Assembly (NCBI GenBank): GCA_000310025.1
Contig: FN648870.1
Span: 18,860 to 30,032 of the forward strand
DNA length: 11,173 nucleotides
Origin: Ectocarpus siliculosus
Taxonomy: Eukaryota > Sar > Phaeophyceae > Ectocarpales > Ectocarpaceae
Reading direction: 5' to 3'
How positions within the stretch are numbered: the first letter of the stretch is position 1; each line of letters opens with the position of its first letter. Below the pieces are notes generated by a model. It worked only from the letters and a program-made list of their open reading frames with translations. It was not told the DNA's origin and made no database searches. This document shows positions 8,615-11,173 of this stretch, one piece after another. The translations under genes were made by a program, and so were the position numbers.

Positions 8615-10084
8615 ATGATGCTGTTTTTCCTCCTGCTTGTTGCGATTTTTCGCACGAGCGCTATGGACGGGGTTCCTGTGTATCACGTTCGCAAGGAACA
8701 GGAGCTAGCTCCCCAGCCGGCTGCGTTGGGCCAACGGGTACAGCAGCACATCGATGGATCTGCGTCGCGCATCATTTGCAGCACAGAATTGACAAGAGGT
8801 GGGAGGGTTATGGTCTTGCCCGACCGCGCTGGTGTGTATACCGTAAAGCCGGATGGCCACTGCGGGTTTAGTGCGATGTCCGCGGGTCTGCAGGTTTGCC
8901 TCGGTAGAACAAGGGCCGCCCCCACCCCAGAGAACATGAGGAGCGTGGTCGCCCGTCGAGCCACGGAACATGTTCTTGGCGCATCCGGTGTTGAGGACTT
9001 GACAGCTGTACTCTCACCAGACCAGCTTGGGCGGGCCCGGAGTGTGCGTATACCGGATGTTTTAGGAGGCTGCCGTGGAAGAAATGACGGCGCCGGAGGA
9101 TAAGACGGTCGGTTGGTTTCGCGAGAAAGCCCAGCTAAGTGCAACAACAAAATGGATTGACGTGACCTGGTTCTCTTTTCTGGCGTCGGAGTACGGGGTG
9201 AACATCATGTTGTGGGAGCCAAGCCCCACGTACGGCACAGTTCAGCCGTACTCAGCAGCCCTCACGGCAGGCATGTTCTTGTTCGAGAAAAAAGACAAAA
9301 TGGACGAGGAGGGGGATCGCTGGGTGCATCTGCTCTATCGGAAACACGACGATCCGTGGGCAGCGCGCGAGGGTGTAGGTGAGGCAGGCCATAAACAGCA
9401 CAACCACTTCGACCGTCTGCAGCTTGGACTCAACGTACATACTTCCTTCATCGATGTCGTCAGAGTTGCAAAGGAGAAAGCGCTAGGAATGGCGGCGCCG
9501 GTGCCGTCGGCGAGCGCCACGGCCGGGAAGAAAGCGCCAGGGTCCGCAAAGGTGGACGGAGAAGAGGTGGACGATCCCGAGTTCAGCATGAGACCAAGCG
9601 GCAGCAACAGCAACAACAGCAGCAGCAGCAGCCGGCAAGCGGAGGGAAAGGCTGCAGCGGGAAAGAAAAGCAAGGCGAAGATCGGGAGTAAGGTCGGGGT
9701 GAAGCGACCAACCGAGAGGCAGCCAGGGGACAGCAAGAGGCACAAGGCGGGGGGTGCACCGGGGAAGCAGCGCAAGGCGGTTGGTGTGCCGGGGAAGCGC
9801 AAGGCGGGGGGTGCACCAGGGGAGGGGAGGGGTGCCGCAAAGAAATGCAAGAGTACGCCGACGGGTAGGAGGAATATCGGTGAAGAGCAACGGCCAAAGT
9901 AGACGAAGCCAACTATGATTCCGACGGCAGCATCGGGGGGGGGGACCACGAGCGAACCCAGGGCTCCTTCGCTAGCATGTCGCAGAACGAGAAGAAGGTG
10001 GTGGCCGCCATGAAGAAGATCCAGGAGCTCAAGTACAGGCGGGCGTACTTGCTGAGCAACAAGAGGAGGGCGCGGGGTCTAAAG
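8615..10084 (+). CDS. OTU-domain cysteine protease region of a large protein, 5' part of the gene
   Basis: OTU proteases cleave ubiquitin or ubiquitin-like chains. From ATG 8615, residues 74-88 read VYTVKPDGHCGFSAM, the OTU Cys box with catalytic Cys83 (codon 8861-8863). After a change to frame 3, WIDVTWFSFLASEYGV (9153-9200) and then HNHFDRL (9399-9419) supply the later core and the His box (His codon 9405-9407). A hydrophobic start (MMLFFLLLVAIF) looks like a signal peptide; ATG 8663 is the alternative start. The tail has a Ser/Asn run from a CAG tract, nuclear-signal-like basic clusters, and three KAGGAPGK-type repeats. The frame changes twice: 2 to 3 near 9008-9065, and 3 to 2 near 9865-9902. 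Each change can be bridged by a short GT-AG intron (9008-9065, 58 bases; 9865-9899, 35 bases) or reflects a one-base lesion. The last part reads VDEANYDSDGS to RRARGLK and meets a donor, gtgggt, at 10085. Confidence 0.75.
9597..9632 (+). repeat. CAG/CAA microsatellite read as a Ser/Asn run
   Basis: Repeated AGC and AAC codons encode SNSNNSSSSS within the linker after the OTU domain. The tract is pure enough to vary in length between strains and marks a disordered linker. Confidence 0.85.
9744..9824 (+). repeat. Three coding repeats, KA(G/V)G(A/V)PG(K/E)
   Basis: Three 24-base units at 9744-9767, 9774-9797 and 9801-9824 encode KAGGAPGK, KAVGVPGK and KAGGAPGE, spaced by QR or R. They are basic and glycine/proline-rich, like DNA-binding or nuclear-targeting linkers. 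The repeat is recent at the DNA level: units 1 and 3 are almost identical. Confidence 0.9.
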
Positions 10085-10717
10085 GTGGGTTTGTGTTCGT
10101 GTAGACTTTTCTCTTGGCATTTTCCAGGCGAATAGGCGGACCTAAGAGAAGACGACGATTTATGGTGGTGCAAAAGTTGAGTCCGATAAATAGTGCGAAT
10201 CAATACTGCTGTAGCAGTTTCTTGCGTTTTTTTTTTTCGCTTGGAATACCGAGTAGAGAGTGCCCTATCAACGCTGAACAAACGCGTGTCTAGGTAGGCA
10301 CTTTGTTTCGCCTCGTGTGGTCGCTAGTCTCTACCAAAAATAATCTTAGAAGTGTTGGTAAAAAGCACCTGGTTGCTTGCATGATCATGTTGACGCCTCC
10401 GTGCCTGGCTCCTGTTGCTCAACACGGGTGTGGTTTCCAATGTTGGCAGGGGGGCAACGAATGTCGAGTTCACGATTCGGAGTATGTAAATGCATGTGCG
10501 TGACCTGAACACCCTACTGGCCCTGTATGGTGTTACTTTTGATCGCCGTGTCAGTTTTCATGTGAATCTCTCGCTCGCTCGATTCGTAGGTGTTAGTGAC
10601 ACCGTCGCCTCGTACGACTTTATTTTTTTTCGGATGATTGAACACAACACGGCAGGGTATGAATTGACACACCTGCCGCTCTGTTTCCGCTGTTTGCCGA
10701 CGACGTGCTCAACCCAG
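10085..10717 (+). other. Intron of the OTU/transposase-like gene
   Basis: It starts gtgggt after an AAG codon and ends ctcaacccag before CTC AAG; both sides are phase 0 in frame 2, so the reading frame passes through. Its 633 bases contain T-runs (10226-10237, 10619-10629) and no coding segment I can support. Confidence 0.75.
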
Positions 10718-11140
10718 CTCAAGGCCATACGCGACAGGGAGAAGGAGAGGCTCAAGAAAGCGGCAGAAAAGGAAAAAGAAAACCAGCTTCGGCCGCGGCA
10801 GGAGGTGGAGGAGGAGGAGCGACAAGAGAGAGAGGAGCTAGAGAAGCAGCAGCAGCAGGAGCAGGAGGAGTTGAAAGCTGAGGCGGAGGAGTACCCGGAG
10901 GTGGCGTGGACTGACCGCGGCATTCCTGACTTTGCGGGAACGACGGACCACAAGAAGAGAACCCGGCGGCAAGCGGTCAGCGCTGCTTCGCTGTCGGCGT
11001 CCGCGCGATCGAAGTTGCCCTCTCTCGATACCTTCATGGGCGGCCGCGACGAGAACGGAGAGTTCCCGCTGAGTGGTTTGATGAAGACGTGCTTCAACAT
11101 GATGTTCCCCGACAAGGCAGTAGATCTTTTCGTGCAAAAG
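10718..11140 (+). CDS. Coiled coil plus piggyBac-like N-terminal transposase segment
   Basis: This 141-residue exon continues the OTU-containing gene in the same phase. Residues 1-60 are very rich in Glu, Lys, Arg and Gln (AIRDREKERLKKAAEKEKEN, then a QQQQ run), a likely coiled coil. Then comes VAWTDRGIPDFAG, a basic stretch KKRTRRQ, and LPSLDTFMGGRDENGEFP followed by GLMKTCFNMMFPDKAVDLFV. The order W...IP.F.G...PL..(F)...FP...VDL(I/F)V resembles the region just before the TN-x-YA motif in piggyBac/PGBD transposases (DDE_Tnp_1_7 family); this is my reading by eye, not a search. The donor gtgagc follows at 11141, phase 0, so the gene runs on and the three catalytic Asp residues would lie outside. 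As an alternative, it may be an unrelated charged region of an OTU protein. Coding status is firm; the family is tentative. Confidence 0.7.
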
Positions 11141-11173
11141 GTGAGCATTGGTGTTTTCGTGTGGTCGCATTCC
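11141..11173 (+). other. Start of the next intron, cut by the window edge
   Basis: The canonical donor gtgagc follows codon AAG. Only 33 bases are visible. Confidence 0.65.

Larger units (their letters stand above)
8327..11173 (+). mobile_element. Putative piggyBac-like element carrying an OTU domain, right end outside window
   Basis: The element is proposed from three things that agree: the TTAA/CCC junction inside a repeat copy, a single long + strand gene starting close behind it, and a piggyBac-like protein segment at the gene's right-hand side. At least 2.84 kb lies inside the window. Neither the DDE core nor the right terminal repeat can be seen. If the junction is a coincidence, the gene would be an ordinary host OTU-family gene. 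Confidence 0.45.

Noticed and set aside
9335-9949. Long minus-strand open frame opposite the OTU linker
   Set aside because: Its Leu/Pro/Cys-rich, repetitive translation is what the antisense of the GC-rich repeats would give. The + strand carries the protein motifs.
10558-11148. Long minus-strand open frame opposite the coiled-coil exon
   Set aside because: The Ser/Cys/Phe-rich sequence is the mirror of GAG/CAG/AAG codons. The + strand has matching splice sites in phase and protein-like composition.

Overview
The window looks like nuclear DNA of an intron-rich eukaryote. Exons are short and GC-rich with GT-AG borders, Gln/Ser/Ala codon runs come from CAG-type tracts, non-coding stretches are long, and nothing resembles a bacterial operon. 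An algal stramenopile, perhaps a brown alga, fits the style best, but that is an inference from exon style and repeats, not a sequence match.

Layout. Bases 1-665 are a poly-C tract and non-coding DNA, probably part of a large upstream intron. Bases 666-1385 hold the last exons of a cysteine synthase gene (O-acetylserine thiol-lyase family), read on the + strand and ending in TAA at 1383-1385. Bases 1386-5017 contain no gene I can support, only small inverted and direct repeats and a CCAAT-box-like site. At 5018-5852 four exons splice with consistent phase into a small unknown protein of about 148 residues. A further orphan exon-like segment lies at 6064-6178.

From 6740 to about 8322 there is an array of roughly 330-350-base repeats with four recognisable copies. 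The fourth copy stops a few bases before the sequence TTAACCCTTACG at 8327. This looks like the left end of a piggyBac-type transposon: a TTAA target followed by a terminal repeat beginning CCC.

From 8327 past the right edge lies that putative element. Its + strand gene encodes, in order, an OTU-type cysteine protease domain (Asp-Gly-His-Cys at 8852-8863 and Asn-His-Phe-Asp at 9402-9413), a low-complexity basic tail with three KAGGAPGK-like repeats, a charged coiled coil across a 633-base intron, and a segment resembling the N-terminal part of piggyBac (PGBD-like) transposases. The DDE catalytic core would lie beyond the window. An OTU protease joined to a piggyBac-like transposase is the most interesting item here. 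Two reading-frame breaks inside the OTU part are either very short introns or one-base lesions, so it is uncertain whether the gene is intact.
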